64,000 nucleotides of DNA from Amphirosellinia nigrospora (GCA_004123355.1 SCHM01000001.1:9372193-9436192); one strand, 5' to 3'; positions 12,427 to 23,843 are shown, numbered from the stretch's first letter. The notes: generated by a model not told the origin, from the letters alone. Numbers and translations: made by a program.

Positions 12427-12475
12427 TCAACGCTTATCAACATCAACGCTTATCAACATCAACGCTTATCAACGC
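12427..12475. repeat. 16-bp tandem repeat, about three copies
   Basis: The unit CAACGCTTATCAACAT repeats about three times, the last copy degenerate. It sits inside the TIR element, next to the 9-bp array. Confidence 0.7.
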
Positions 12476-12493
12476 CAACGTTTGCAACCACTA

Positions 12494-12567
12494 GCCTACA
12501 GCCCCTACAGCCCCTACAGCCCCTACAGCCCCTACAGCCCCTACAGCCCCTACAGCCCCTACAGCCC
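12494..12567. repeat. 9-bp tandem repeat CCCCTACAG, about eight copies
   Basis: The unit CCCCTACAG is repeated almost perfectly. It is followed by a related stretch of CAGCCCACG-like units to about 12,610. In one frame the array reads as Tyr-Ser-Pro repeats, but this frame has no gene context and I treat it as a minisatellite inside the transposon. Confidence 0.85.
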
Positions 12568-12774
12568 AGCCCACGCAGCCAATACAGCCCACGCAGCCCA
12601 CGCAGCCCACACAGAAGTCACGATGCCTTCGTTCGTGCCTTCGTGCCCTCGTACGGGCTATTTCAATTGAAACAACGCAACAGCTACCATTTAGTCGAAT
12701 AGCCAATTTGATAAGTAGCTAGAATTTAATACAGTTCGAATCCCACACTACACCGTAATTTTCAATTGTCGTAA

Positions 12775-12896
12775 AAACAACCGTAGTACCGTAGAACAGC
12801 CGTAGTACAATAAAACAGCCATAGTACAATAGAACGAACAGCCGTAGTAGGTACAATAGAACGAACAGCCGTAGTAGGTACAATAGAACGAACAGC
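12775..12896. repeat. 27-bp tandem repeat array
   Basis: The unit GAACAGCCGTAGTAGGTACA (first 20 bases shown) followed by ATAGAAC repeats, with shorter degenerate units of CCGTAGTAC plus AATAAAACAG to the left. It lies in the centre of the TIR element. Confidence 0.75.
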
Positions 12897-12949
12897 CGCA
12901 AATACGTATAGTGCTTGCGGCCCCTAATTTTTCAGTGGGCTATAGCGGT

Positions 12950-13090
12950 CTTCAACGTTTGACATTTTCAACGCTTGATCAACGCTTAAAATTTTTAACG
13001 TTTAAAATTAATTCAACGTTAGCGATTTCAAACGTTTAAAATCTTTAACGTTTACGCGCGTATTAACGTTTAATACTACTAAACTGTTTA
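12950..13090. repeat. Sub-terminal AACGTTTAAA motifs, right arm
   Basis: The same motif family as in the left arm (12,225-12,400) recurs here, giving the element a roughly mirror-image layout around its GC-richer centre. Confidence 0.6.
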
Positions 13091-13202
13091 TTTTCGCAAA
13101 TCGTCGCTCAAGTATTTATTTTGGCCAACGCGTTGAAGATTTTCAACTACCAATTGACAGTCTATTCACAGTTTACTAGGTCCAGCGAGTCGTGGTACGG
13201 TA

Positions 13203-13886
13203 GTTGACATCTAGCGCTACCTTAAAAGCAAAACTCAAGTTCCCCAAAACTGCACATACTAGGATCGCAGACAATAGATTCCGTGCAAGCCTCATTTTCC
13301 ACGGATCCTTCGACTACAAGCTCCTTGCAACATAGCCGCCTTGAGGAATAGGTTTCTCTTGATCTGGCGATGCACCTAGCAGAAATATACAAGCCTGGTA
13401 AGGCAGGTACCTAGGTAGGTAGCAGGTACAAAGGTACCTAAAAGACGGATATTTGCATAAGCCAATTTAGAAGGTCGCCTTTTGTAGCCTAGCCTATTCT
13501 GTCCTAGAAACACTCCTTACAACTCTACCAGAAGAATTCCATTCGGGATGTTTAATTCCTCTACAACCAGTAGCTCAACTCGGCGCGCATTATATCTACA
13601 ATGGCAATTTTTCCTTCTCGCGATTGGTTATCGCAGCTCAATTGTAGAGCTCCGAAAGGTTATCTTGCCAGCGTAATCGTAACCTGGCCAGTCATACCAG
13701 TAATAGCAAAGTCCTAGGGATGTTTCTAAATATAGCAGCAATGCACGAGCTGAATGAACGTGTGTGCATCATGAAAAAACTGAGTGATGTTCATTCGCAA
13801 GTCAAGTCCGTTATGAGATTGCAAGCTACATAGTCGTTCTCTTTCACACTTACGATCAAAAGTATTGGACAAAGCGGATAACCACC
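13203..13886. other. Intergenic, upstream region of the Zn2Cys6 gene
   Basis: No open frame with a family signature is present. A short TAGGTACC-type cluster lies at about 13,405-13,445. The promoter of the plus-strand regulator must lie here, but I cannot point to a specific site. Confidence 0.45.
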
Positions 13887-15900
13887 ATGGTTGGAGTACC
13901 GGGACGGAGTAAAGGGTGAGCTTGAATGCCGCAAGCGAGATCCGCAAAGGGGCTAATAACAAAACCAGCTGTAATACCTGCCGCCACCGCCGGGTCAGAT
14001 GTACCGAAGAAAAACCCGTCTGCAGCCGGTGCATTAGAGGAGGATTTACATGCCACGGATACACACGCGAGAGCGTGTGGCATCACCTCACTATAGAGTC
14101 ATCTTCGACCGAAAACTCCACACTAGGCCATCTTGTAGTGGCAAGGAGTCAAGAGCCAGGCAGCGGAGCAAAGGTCAGGACTGTCACGCAAGCAAAAGTG
14201 CCAATGCTACCCACGCAAATAAGCCTAGTTGCTTTCCAAGGAGACCTATGCTTTGCCTATATCTTTTCTAATTTTGTATGGCGCGGCTACGGCGCTTCTT
14301 GGATGCACCAATCCACACAAGGGCTGCTAGGTCACCTTGCTTTTGACTCTGTAAAAGCATTAGCAGAGATCAGTTTTGGCACTTCACAAAAATCCTATCA
14401 AACTGAAATACAAGGCCGCCTCAAGTACGGGAAAGCTTTGCGCTATATGATACAGAGACTTGGAGACGAAAAGAAGAGCGACCTTCGGGAACTAGTTGTA
14501 CCTATCCTACTCCTCCTTATGCATACTGTAATCAAAATTGTGAGCCAGAAACCTCTATAAATGAACTAACAGATATAACAGACTACTCTGACCGACCGAT
14601 CAGCTGCAATGTTCCATTTACAAGCTATGACACGGATCCTCTCTGCTTGCGGCCCACAGATGTTCCAGCACCAACCGCTTCGAGATGCTTTCGAGGCCGC
14701 GAGAGCAACAATGGTAAGGGACGTTCTTGATGCGAGTTGATTTCAATACATGGCTGAGATATGCAATAGGTCATCGCATCCTTGGTCATGCGCAAACGAG
14801 TTTTTCTAGACAACCCTTCCTGGCATACCGAACCGTATGCATTAGAGCCTCAATCCAAGGCGCCTCAGAGTCACTTGCTCGATATCCTTACATCAGTGCC
14901 CGGGTTCCTCGAAGATTATCATAAATCGGAACAAATGATGCAAAGCGACCGGTCTCAAACATATTTCACCGAGAGCATCAATGCCCACACCATAGGGACA
15001 CGTCTCTCCGATAACGTACCGCTCCATGTAGGGGGCACCAGTTTCGAGGATATTGCAATGCCACGTCCCAATCTTATCAGTCGTGTCTTAGTGAAGCTAG
15101 AGTCGCTCTTTATATGGCGGCTACGATGGCAAGTTGCCTTTGGCTCGGATGCCTGTGCCGAGTCCAGCATTCAGGGTTCGTCGGCCGAACCTCTCACCCT
15201 GACAAATGACTCAGCAGTGAACCGCCTCGGCAAACTTCAGTTCTCTCGCCCTGGTGCCGCTGCTGACATTGCGCTGTATAATGCAGTGCTCATGTGGTTA
15301 CTCGCTCTTGTTACTGAGCTGGAACCACTCAAAGCAGATTTTATCGTTCAGAGTTGTGCGTATCAAGCAATGATAGCCGTGCAAAGCGAGGACGTTACTT
15401 TTCTTCCCAAATCAGCAACTAGCCTACCAGAGCTACCTTCATTTAGGCCACTAAAGGACATCGGATCGACTATTAGCGTTCGGAACGCGGCCATTGAAAT
15501 CTGTCGAGTGTTTGAATGGCAGAGCCATAATCATGCCTCAACCACCTGGGAGACGAACTTTGTCTACTTATTCCCTATAGGCCTCGCTTTGTGCGTGTTC
15601 GACACGGAGCCGGAGACTCGCGATTGGATACAGACCATGCTTGGCGCAGATCCTCTCACAAAAGACTACGGAGGAGGGTATTCCACAGATAATAGTAGTT
15701 TTCGTCATACGAGCAATATGGATCGCGCATCGGCGATTGAGAACGTAGAGGAAGGAGAGACAGGGATATTACATCAATTACAAAGGTTTGGCTGGTACGT
15801 AACACGGGAGCTGGCAAACGATGAGCGCTCCGAGGATATACCTAATCCTAATTTAGTCCACCTACTGCTTCTTCGAGGGCGGACGGATTCTTCATCATAA
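13887..15900 (+). CDS. Zn2Cys6 fungal transcription factor, about 616 aa
   Basis: This is a nuclear DNA-binding regulator of the Gal4 class. Four exons join in phase: 13887-13915, 13969-14527, 14582-14713 and 14770-15900. The introns (53, 54 and 56 bp) have GTGAGC, GTAATC and GTAAGG donors and CTAAT/CTAAC-like branch points. Splicing the tiny first exon gives the family-typical opening MVGVPGRSKG directly before the zinc cluster, which supports this start. The six cysteines (residues 11, 14, 21, 28, 31 and 38) have CX2CX6CX6CX2CX6C spacing. The rest resembles the fungal-specific regulatory domain of the Fungal_trans_2 type, including LLDI..VPGFLED around the fourth exon. The target is unknown; no metabolic cluster lies beside it. 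Confidence 0.85.
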
Positions 15901-16178
15901 CCAATACTGGGAAGAGTTGGTATTCAGTGCGCATTTGTTTTATAACAAACCCTAGTGCAGAGCTCCTTAGAGCTAATTCGCCGAGCTTCGGTCGCTATAC
16001 AAGTTTAATTGATGAGGTAATAGCACAAGGAGCTAGATATCCTCCCCAAATTCCTATCTATAATAGCACCAATCAAAACGAGATCATACGAGCAGAGGCT
16101 TGGAAAGCAGGAACTCTTATAACCTTGACCATACTATCATCATGTATATCTTGAAAAGAAAATACGGCTTTAGGTTAA

Positions 16179-17062
16179 CTAAGCAATCTTAGCAACGGCC
16201 ACAATTGGCCCACTCGCAGGCTCTTGAACAATGGCTACTGCCGCAGTACCCGGGGCCATTTGGGAGCGAGTGACAGGCAAGTCGTATATCATGTCTCCGC
16301 CCGTCCACTCACCAATCTTGACAATTTCCTTGACGACGTTCTTGTGCGGAACTTTCTTGCCTTTGTTAGGTCCTTTGCCCTATTAGGAGGTTCGCGAATT
16401 AGCAAGCCGCGTCCAATAACCTCTCAACGGGGTTATATACAACACCGGTGGCAAAGAATGATGGGAGGGTATTTCGCACTTACAATCTTGACCACCTCGG
16501 TCTTGTCCTCGTACACAATGACGAGAACGTCATGCCGCGCAATCTCCGATTTGTCCGAGTCGATCTTGACATTCGTGTCATTCGCATCCAAGTAGATATG
16601 CCAATCCATAGTATGCGCCACATCACGCGCATGCTTGACAACACCTTCAATCTCCTCCTTGCTGCCGCCGCCAGACCCGCCATCTGCGACTCCGTTCACG
16701 ACGACCATGGGTGTGTAGAGGGAGTTGCGGCCCCATTTCTTGACGTATTGCTTCAGACGCTCATCCCACCGAGGACTTGCATACGTATCTTCCCAGCCAA
16801 GGTGATCGAAAAAGGTCGCATTGTAGGTGAGAACTTGTAGGTTGGGGTTCTGGGTCGCTTCGAGGATCGTCGGTATTGCGGGGGCGCACGCTTTGCAACC
16901 CTGAGACTGGAAAATCTCCGCGAGAGCAAGTGGTTGGACACTGAGAAAACACGCCGCTGTGTGTACGTGATTGTCGTCCTGGTCCAGCGTCATATGACAA
17001 GCCAATGGAGGTGTCTTCTTGCGCTTGAACAGCTTGAGAAGCGTCCTCAGATGAGATGCCAT
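16179..17062 (-). CDS. DUF1223 thioredoxin-like protein, about 259 aa
   Basis: Two exons (17062-16484 and 16379-16179) join in phase 0 across a 104-bp intron with a perfect GTAAGT donor and a CTAATAG acceptor. The DUF1223 signature is clear: IFQSQGCKACAPA with a CxxC pair (Cys56 and Cys59), then FFDHLGWEDTYASP, then LYTPMVVVNG, then a C-terminal domain ending GPIVAVAKIA. DUF1223 proteins have a thioredoxin-like fold and occur mainly in bacteria, where most are secreted; some fungi carry them. This copy opens with a basic stretch (LLKLFKRKKTPP) rather than a clear signal peptide, so a cytosolic or organellar location is more likely. A role in thiol redox is inferred from the CxxC only. The stop is TAG at 16181-16179. 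Confidence 0.85.
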
Positions 17063-17924
17063 TATTCACAAGTCGGAAGCAAAGAATATAGAAGCAGAAG
17101 ATAGTGTCCGTATGATAAATGTAGGTCTTGGTATTGTTGATAAAAAAAAATAAAAATAAAACATCCATGAAAGGTGGCAGCAGCGCTCTTATATAACAAG
17201 TAGAACAGTCATTTCGCACCCGAGGCCGTCCCCAGTACAAAAGAGACATATTCTGCTCGCAGCTGATCCCTTTCTCCTACTGTTCTTATCTCGAAAGTGG
17301 CCAGGGCACGAATCTGGCGTTCCCTGTCAAGACAATCCAAGTAACTAAGGTCCAGTGTACCATCCAACCCAACCTAGCTGCCAAGATATCAGCGCCTCGC
17401 GTGTGCTTCTTCATTGAGTTTAGACTTGCGAGCTCAGAAATTTCAGGTCGGCGTGACGGATATAGTATCACTACTTTCGTACCAGTTCCCATGCTCTGTG
17501 AGTAATGTAAGACCAGCCTTGTTTACTAGGCCATATACTTAGAAACCAATGAGGAAAGCACATTTTTCAATTGCAATGATTCAAAAGGAGGAGGATGGAT
17601 TATTTCGGTATCTCACCTGGTCACCAAGCTGAAACGGGTTAGATTCCGCGAGCTGTGTTAGATAATAACCTGGTCCCTTGGCGATGCTACAATTAGTTGT
17701 AGGACTTAGACCTCGTTTATGGAAGACACAATCTCACAATTGCCTTCTACATTGGGGTATTGCGTTTCTTCTGTCGCCTGTCAGATGTCTTCGAAGGCAC
17801 TTATGTTATTACCTGCTAAGTAGTTATAAACACTATAAAGGCGTTCGCAAAGCTCGAGATGTCGAACTCCCAGCTCATCCAAGTATGAACAGATCTGAAG
17901 CCGAATTGACATTATCACAGTGCA
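17063..17924. other. Intergenic, divergent promoter region
   Basis: This lies between the starts of the minus DUF1223 gene and the plus secreted-protein gene. The short frames here have no family signature. An A-rich stretch lies at about 17,140-17,160. Confidence 0.45.
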
Positions 17925-19057
17925 ATGCATCTCACTCTAAGGCTCTCTACTCTCACCGCAGCACTATTGTTGCTCTGTGAGCATCGACTAGTTGCGGCCG
18001 CGGACCGCCCCGAGAACGTTACGATATGCGATTTCTATACGTATAAGACAATTGGAGAAATCACGCCGGCCAACCAGAAGTTGTTGATGACCTTGGTCCT
18101 GCATTCCGCGCTTCTCGGGCCGTACTCCAAATACAATACAGCGCTTGTGGACGACTTCACGGGAGCGTTGTACCCAAGGCAGTATCAAAGATCTTACGTG
18201 GATCTCAGTGTATACTTCAACGGCGCCCTAGCCTCGACGAATACCGGCAAAGGGAATGGTGAAGCCGTGAACTTTTTGGATGACGGTGGACTGCCGCTAG
18301 CCCAGCAAAGCAAACCTAGCAATGGAAATACCCAATCTAATCAGTAGTTCGTAACCCCATCCGCCATAGTACTACGATTTGATGATTGCTAAGTATGATT
18401 TAGCATGTTCTTCACTCATGTCTACTCCTATTTTGGGACTTTCCTTGGGTGTTCCACGCTGGGACACACAGAGTTCCCCCCATACACAGGCAAGGCTTCT
18501 ATGTACGAGGTCCATAAGTAGGTTCACTCTACCGTGTCCCAGAGTATCTGACCTAGTAATCAATTAAAGTCTTATTAATCCCACCCTCATATAGGTACAT
18601 GGACCTCAACGCAGCCGAGATGGGCTACTTCATAGAGCAGGCCGTGAAGGGACTCGTCTCTTTTGGGTTCAACGATGCCGATGCGCAGTTTGTCAATGTA
18701 ACGCTTAACGACAAATTCAACAAGAGATGCGCATCCGCCGAAGCCATCATCCCGTTATCTGCTGGGCCCCAGCTTCAGACCATCTGTATCGCCCCCGATT
18801 GCATGCTCGCTCCCAATAACACATGTTCTGCGTACGGGGACGTCACAGTGCCTGGGGTTGCTAATGCCACTCTGGCGGGTAATTTTACCCAGGACGCAAG
18901 CGGACAGACCAGCAGGCTCAACATTTCCAGCGGAGCTTCAATTACAACTCCTGAGTCGACAAGTGGCAGTGGTACACTAATCGATGTGAATATGACGGGG
19001 ATATTTCTCACATTACTAAGCTCGTGGGTTATTAACTCCGGGATTTCTAGTCTGTGA
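17925..19057 (+). CDS. Secreted, probably GPI-anchored fungal protein, about 331 aa
   Basis: Three exons join in phase 2: 17925-18343, 18404-18517 and 18595-19057. The introns are 60 and 77 bp. The middle exon encodes YSYFGTFLGC...PPYTGKASMYEVHK, which runs straight into YMDLNAAEMGYFIEQ. These blocks belong to a conserved but functionally uncharacterised family of fungal extracellular proteins (opening DRPENVTICDFYT, with FNGALASTN and NFLDDGG). Residues 1-25 form a signal peptide. The C-terminus is Ser/Thr-rich and ends in a hydrophobic tail (MTGIFLTLLSSWVINSG), as in GPI precursors. Several Cys residues and N-glycosylation sequons (NVT, NNT, NAT, NFT) fit a cell-surface location. The function is unknown. 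Confidence 0.85.
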
Positions 19058-19635
19058 TATCATGCATATTGAATACTTGGTAACCTTTGTTATCCTATTA
19101 TATATTTTTCAAATGTGTTTCGCAATTCACAAAGGCTTCGTACCAAGCGCTCAATATTGAAAGGCAGAAGGCTATTGGCATCACATGACTATGTACATTA
19201 TCGACTACGACTAAGTTTTTTTGTAGTGGAATATTTAATTGGTCATTCTTTTTGAACAGAGTGTTTAATCTAATGACGTGCAGCCCGAAAAGAGGGCTAC
19301 ATCATGCGGGAACCAAGCATGTGAAATCTAAATCTCTACCCCCGCCCCCACCGAGTCGCGTGGTCTAGCGACCGTCAGGTGGGGTGCGGCGATAAGATAT
19401 AGAGAGATCTTAGAGGGGTATCAACCCGGGAGCTTAAGCAGGTACACAAGACCATGCCGACTTACTTCCAACCTTATCTTTTTGTCTTTGCTCGACGCTA
19501 CGTATCCATTTCCGGCACTCTTTTATATATTTCTCTGCTAACAAGTTTTGATGAGAGCTCAATAGAAAATCGATTGCATTCCTATCCTTATATGCCTAAC
19601 TTGCACGTGCGCTTAAGACACGGGATATCGTCGCC
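19058..19635. other. Intergenic with a GC-rich hairpin
   Basis: There is no gene. At about 19,344-19,391 a GC-rich inverted repeat pairs CCGCCCCCACC with GGTGGGGTGCGG. It lies about 250 bp upstream of the F-box gene start and could be a promoter element or a terminator-like fold of the upstream gene. Confidence 0.4.
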
Positions 19636-21572
19636 ATGGCCGGCAAGACGGGCTTGATGTCACTTCCAGACGAGATCTTGCTACATATTATCAAGTGTAA
19701 GTCTGCGTCTCTTGTCTCTTGCATCACCTCCATATATTGTGCTGCCTGTGCCTGATCTTTTCGTGACATGCATGCTGATCAAGCCCTTGTCGCGCGCAGT
19801 TCTTGCCGTTCAAGACGCGGTCAGGCTCCAATCTGCTTCCAAGAAGTTACTAGGAATATGCCGAGATAATCCCCATTGGCGTGAGCGATGTCTCCATGCT
19901 TCCGCCTCGCTCGAGCATGTGTCGCTTTTTCGAAGAGGGTCAGACTGGGTCGATGAAGATGGGATACCATTAAGCAGAGCGGTGCCGACAGACAATCACC
20001 CTCTTCAGCACCACAGCGTGATAGAGAGAATAGGCATGCTGGCTACTAGAAAAAGACAAAAGGAATACTCCCGAATCGCTGCCAATTGGGACCCCACGTT
20101 CCCCGGGGAAAAGACCAACTGGTACGACGAATATATTCAGAGGCACGGACCGGTCATCACCAACTGGTTTGAGCGACCACAATCAGAAGGCTCTACAACA
20201 AACATTATTGATGTCCGTAGCGTTGCACTGTACAGGCCCTCTGAGGTGGATAATCAACTCTTCGCCGTGTCGCCACTAGACGATGGATCTGTCTGTTTAT
20301 GGGATGTAAAGGGCTCAAGGGCCAAAAAGGGTTCAATACTAGCAAAGAGCAAATCAGGGCTTCTCTGGAATCCAGATGACGTGCATAAATCGATCGATCG
20401 AGGAATTGTCGAATGTGTGAGCGTCGACAATCAAAGACATGCCGCATTCTTTGCTCTAGAAGATGGTAAGTCGTCTCTCTCCGAGGCGCAGAACGTTATA
20501 CTCACCATGTGTAAGACCTCGTAGAGATAGATCTCCAAACCATGGCTGTTGTTACGACGACGCCGTTCGAAGCGATGATTACGGCCATATCAGCAGCCAA
20601 TACTTCAATCCCGTTGACGATAGGCACCTTCAATGGCCTCTATTTACATGATTACCGGAGCAGAAATGCAGCACACAAGGAACGGCAGGAATTGGATGAT
20701 TGGGGGTCTGTTCCGCCATACGCTTCGCTTGAATGCATCCATATATGGACCGCCCTGGACAACCTAGTCAATTATCCGACGACATCTTTGTCGCCGGTCG
20801 ATTCACGAGCATACTACACTATGATCGACGCAGGTTCCCATTTATCAAGGGTTCACTACACTCGGGTGGCCAACTCTGCAGTCTCACATCCCTGCCCTAT
20901 CCATTTTCTAGCGTCGACAGTGATCTCCGCCGACGCCTTGAGCTGACAGAAGAACAAGTCATCGAGTCTAAGAATGCTGCCGGTGGGAGGACACTGATAG
21001 CTTGTGGTGAATACAACACGAAGGGCTCGCTCGAGATATACGGGTTGTCGTCTGAGCTTGAAGATAGAAACCAAACCCGTGTTTCTCATAATTCAACTAC
21101 AAAGAACCGGCAGAGCGCTTCTTCTGCGAAGCTTTTGTCGGTCATTAATCATGGTAACCGGATCGTGTTCTCCGATGGGCAGGGATACTTGAAATGGATA
21201 GAAAGGGACGGTTTCACAGAGGTGCGGCGACACAAGATTGGTAAAATAGAAAAGGAAGACACTCATCGCTCTTTGTTCGGTACAATGCCCGGATCGGATG
21301 ACATTGCCCGAAAACTCCTATCAACGCGGACGGAAGTGGGAAGCAGCACTGCCAATGACGATGATATATTATTCTGGACGGGGGAGGCCCTGGGGCTTGT
21401 AAGTTTCTCATCGAAGACGAGCGTTTTCCCTGAAGACTTCGTCGAAAATGACGGTCTAGAAGAAGCAGCCTTGGAAGAAGAACGTGCCTACGCAAAACGA
21501 ATGAGGCTCTTATTAGAACGACAGGCGGACGAAGTGCATTTTGTACGAAGCCTTGGAATGCCTTACGACTGA
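19636..21572 (+). CDS. F-box protein with WD-like C-terminal region, about 570 aa
   Basis: F-box proteins link substrates to SCF ubiquitin ligases. The start ATG at 19636 opens an F-box (LMSLPDEILLHIIK, split by an intron, then FLAVQDAVRLQSASKKLLGICRDNPHWRERC). A WD-like region follows (LFAVSPLDDGSVCLWDVKG; later DDIFVAGRFTSILHYDRR and GYLKWIERDG). The introns at 19697-19799 (GTAAGT) and 20466-20524 (GTAAGT) are in phase and restore DEIDLQTMAVV. Between about 20,700 and 20,770 the frame changes. A 62-bp intron with an unusual GTCTGT donor (20706-20767) keeps the phase, but it would remove coding-like PPYASL and PGQPS. A one-base frame change is the alternative. The final exon runs to the TGA at 21,572 and ends in an acidic/coiled stretch (EEAALEEERAYAKRMRLLLER). 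Confidence 0.75.
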
Positions 21573-23843
21573 GTCGGGGTCACAGTTGTTTGCCCCGGAA
21601 GTATAACTGGATGTTGTAACTTGCACGGAAGATCGCGCTAAGATCGCGCTGTTTGATGATCATCGTTCTAGCCCGCAATTGGTTATTAACGGCCCTGCAC
21701 GCCATTATTACTGATTTGCGTGTTGATAAGCACAGCGACGTAACATTGACAGTTGATAGGCAAGAAAGGTGTAGAGCATACAGAACGGAGTTGTAATATA
21801 CAAGCATCTCTCTACGTCTTTGCTGGTTTAAGTTGTGCTCCGTAAACGAAACGGGGCTGCCTGTTGGTTGAGATGGTAATGTAAGCGTGATATCCCATGG
21901 CGGGGGACAATTGGTGAGTTTCCACACTACTATTTCCCTAGTCAAATACCCTGGTCACTGATCCTAGCTTGATGTCTGGGGTAAATTCATCAATGCCTAG
22001 GCATATTTGAATGAAATACAATAGTAATGGTCAATAATTTGTTTGCAGAGTTGTACAACTCTGATAGCCTCATCCGACAGTCTGCTGTAGATACTGTGCT
22101 GCCCACTCGGTACACAAATTACAACCACAGGCCAGGGGTTGGCATGTTGGCATTCCGTGAACCAGCCTCAAGAGATAGTTGGGTGGGATGTGTTACCAAC
22201 CACAGAAAATGAGGCGGCCAATAAGAACCCGTCATTCCTCAGCAAAACACTTTTTGGCGAATGAAAAACGTTGAAGTTTGGACGCCATAGTGATATTAGG
22301 GCTAATTATGCATAATATCTAGCCAACCCCATTGGCATTTCTCACCTTATTCGTGCTAGGATTTCGCGCTATGACAAGTGTAAAACTTCTATGTTAGGTT
22401 GTGCTCGCTTAGTCGAACCGAAGGTGCCGCTCCCGTTGTGGTTCCGAAATCGCGGACTCATTTCCCATGCTTAGGTACTCCCTCCAACTTTGGCCGCTTC
22501 TTGACCTCCAGACACGAAAAAAGGCACCATTGTGTTTATAGTTGCAGTATCGGGTCGTACACGAGACATTTGTTATTGTCGTGAGGGCATTGGCCTTCCC
22601 CGGACCTAATGTATGTCTCAAATATATTGAGACATGCAAATCACGATCGGCCTGCTCACACCCTTGGCACCTAGTGTAGGAAGGATCGATGGCCATCCCA
22701 TCGGACGACTCCGGGAATTAGCTATCGTGAAACTCACTGTCGGACGGGACGGAACGCGAACTTATGTTACGCCACAGGTGAGCAATCAGCAATCTATCGA
22801 CGGTCGACACACCACAACAGCACTGTTAGCGCTGTTCTTCAATACCTGAATAGGACTTGAAAAGGAGTGAATGCCTCGTTCTGCTGGCACACGCGACGGC
22901 GTATCATCTCTCCCGTCTCCATACACCTGCATAGACAGCAGTACATACTTACATACCTACTACAATTGTACCCGCCACAGCATCGCTGCACCTTGTTTCG
23001 CCACGCCGTGACCTGCGCTATCTGGCACAGCTGTGACAGGATGGGCGTTCTATAGGCGCTATGGACTGACTAGCAGGTATGCCTGGAACCTTTAGTAGGT
23101 CTGTCGATCATCGACAGCCCCTCTAGACTGTCCGTCCGCACGCCGAGATCATCGCTGTTTACTCATGACTGCGTCCTGTCCCTTTTACTTGTCGCTGCGC
23201 CGCGCCTATATGCTTTCACCGCCGTGTTCTTTCTACTCTCCATGCTTTTCAGACTATAGTAATTCCCTGTTTCTCCACTTCTATGCGTTGGCTCCTCACA
23301 CTCTCGTCTTACCGCCTTCCATACCGCACCTTACGCAGAGTGACTCCTGGGCTGTCTGGACTGGGAGTCTGTCGCCGGCTCAGTAGTCTAATCGCTGGCC
23401 AGGAAGTCCCTGGGCTGCATCCATGATTACTGCGGGTCATGTGTCGACACTTTTTTTTCGTCTGCTTTGTTTTTGTGGCAGATTTTGAGACAGTTGCTCT
23501 AATCTTTCGGCTATCCACACCTATCTTCGGCCCTTTAGCGCGCGGCCATTCTTAAATGAGGCTAACATTAACTACACCATTCCCTGTATTCGCCACAACG
23601 CCAAAGTCGAAGTCCAGGTATCCTTCCCTTCGGTCTACCATCTTCCCAGGCCATCACCCAGCTACAAGGAGAACCTTGAAACAGGCGAGGTCCACAGTCG
23701 CTACTAACAAATATAACATCACGAGAGCGTAAAAGTAGTCGCATGGTGTTATTATCCCTCGACAGCAGTCTCGAGGGTTAAATTTCTCGTCGCATGCCGT
23801 CGCTCTGTGTCAAAATTTTGGAGAAAACCGGCCCAGAGCATGT
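21573..23843. other. Intergenic, 2.3 kb, no gene seen
   Basis: All open frames are short, and none shows a family signature. The right part (about 23,165-23,340) is pyrimidine-rich on the plus strand, as in many fungal promoters, and precedes the SprT-like gene. A perfect 9-bp dyad with a 5-bp loop lies at 22,613-22,635. Confidence 0.45.
22613..22635. promoter_or_regulatory. Perfect dyad ATGTCTCAA / TTGAGACAT
   Basis: A 9-bp perfect inverted repeat surrounds a 5-bp ATATA spacer. Such dyads can be binding sites for dimeric regulators. It lies more than 1 kb from either flanking gene, so a regulatory role is only a guess. Confidence 0.3.

Larger units (their letters stand above)
12197..13200. 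mobile_element. Non-autonomous TIR transposon, about 1 kb, TA target duplication
   Basis: The two ends are inverted copies over about 32 bp: left CCGTACCAGGATAAGCTGGG (20 bases shown) and, on the other strand at the right end, CCGTACCACGACTCGCTGGA. Both then read into GTAAACTG. TA lies directly outside each end (12195-12196 and 13201-13202), which matches the TA target site of the Tc1/mariner/pogo group. There is no transposase frame. The inside is AT-rich in both arms, with many AACGTTTAAA-like sub-terminal motifs around a GC-richer centre of tandem repeats. The element appears to be a MITE-like derivative that needs enzyme from elsewhere. Confidence 0.7.

Noticed and set aside
12482-12670. 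Open frame with Tyr-Ser-Pro repeats resembling an RNA polymerase II tail
   Set aside because: It is the direct translation of a 9-bp minisatellite inside a transposon, with no gene context and a length of only 62 codons.
12719-12901. Minus-strand hydrophobic repeat frame (LLRLFVLLY units)
   Set aside because: It is the translation of the 27-bp tandem array; no start context, domain or intron structure supports a gene.
7776-17062. A biosynthetic gene cluster made of the hydrolase, the Zn2Cys6 regulator and the DUF1223 gene
   Set aside because: No core synthase, oxidoreductase set or transporter is present, and a broken HET gene and a transposon lie between them.
19360-19440. Possible tRNA gene (A-box-like TGGTCTAGCG)
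   Set aside because: No acceptable B-box follows and the acceptor and anticodon stems do not form.
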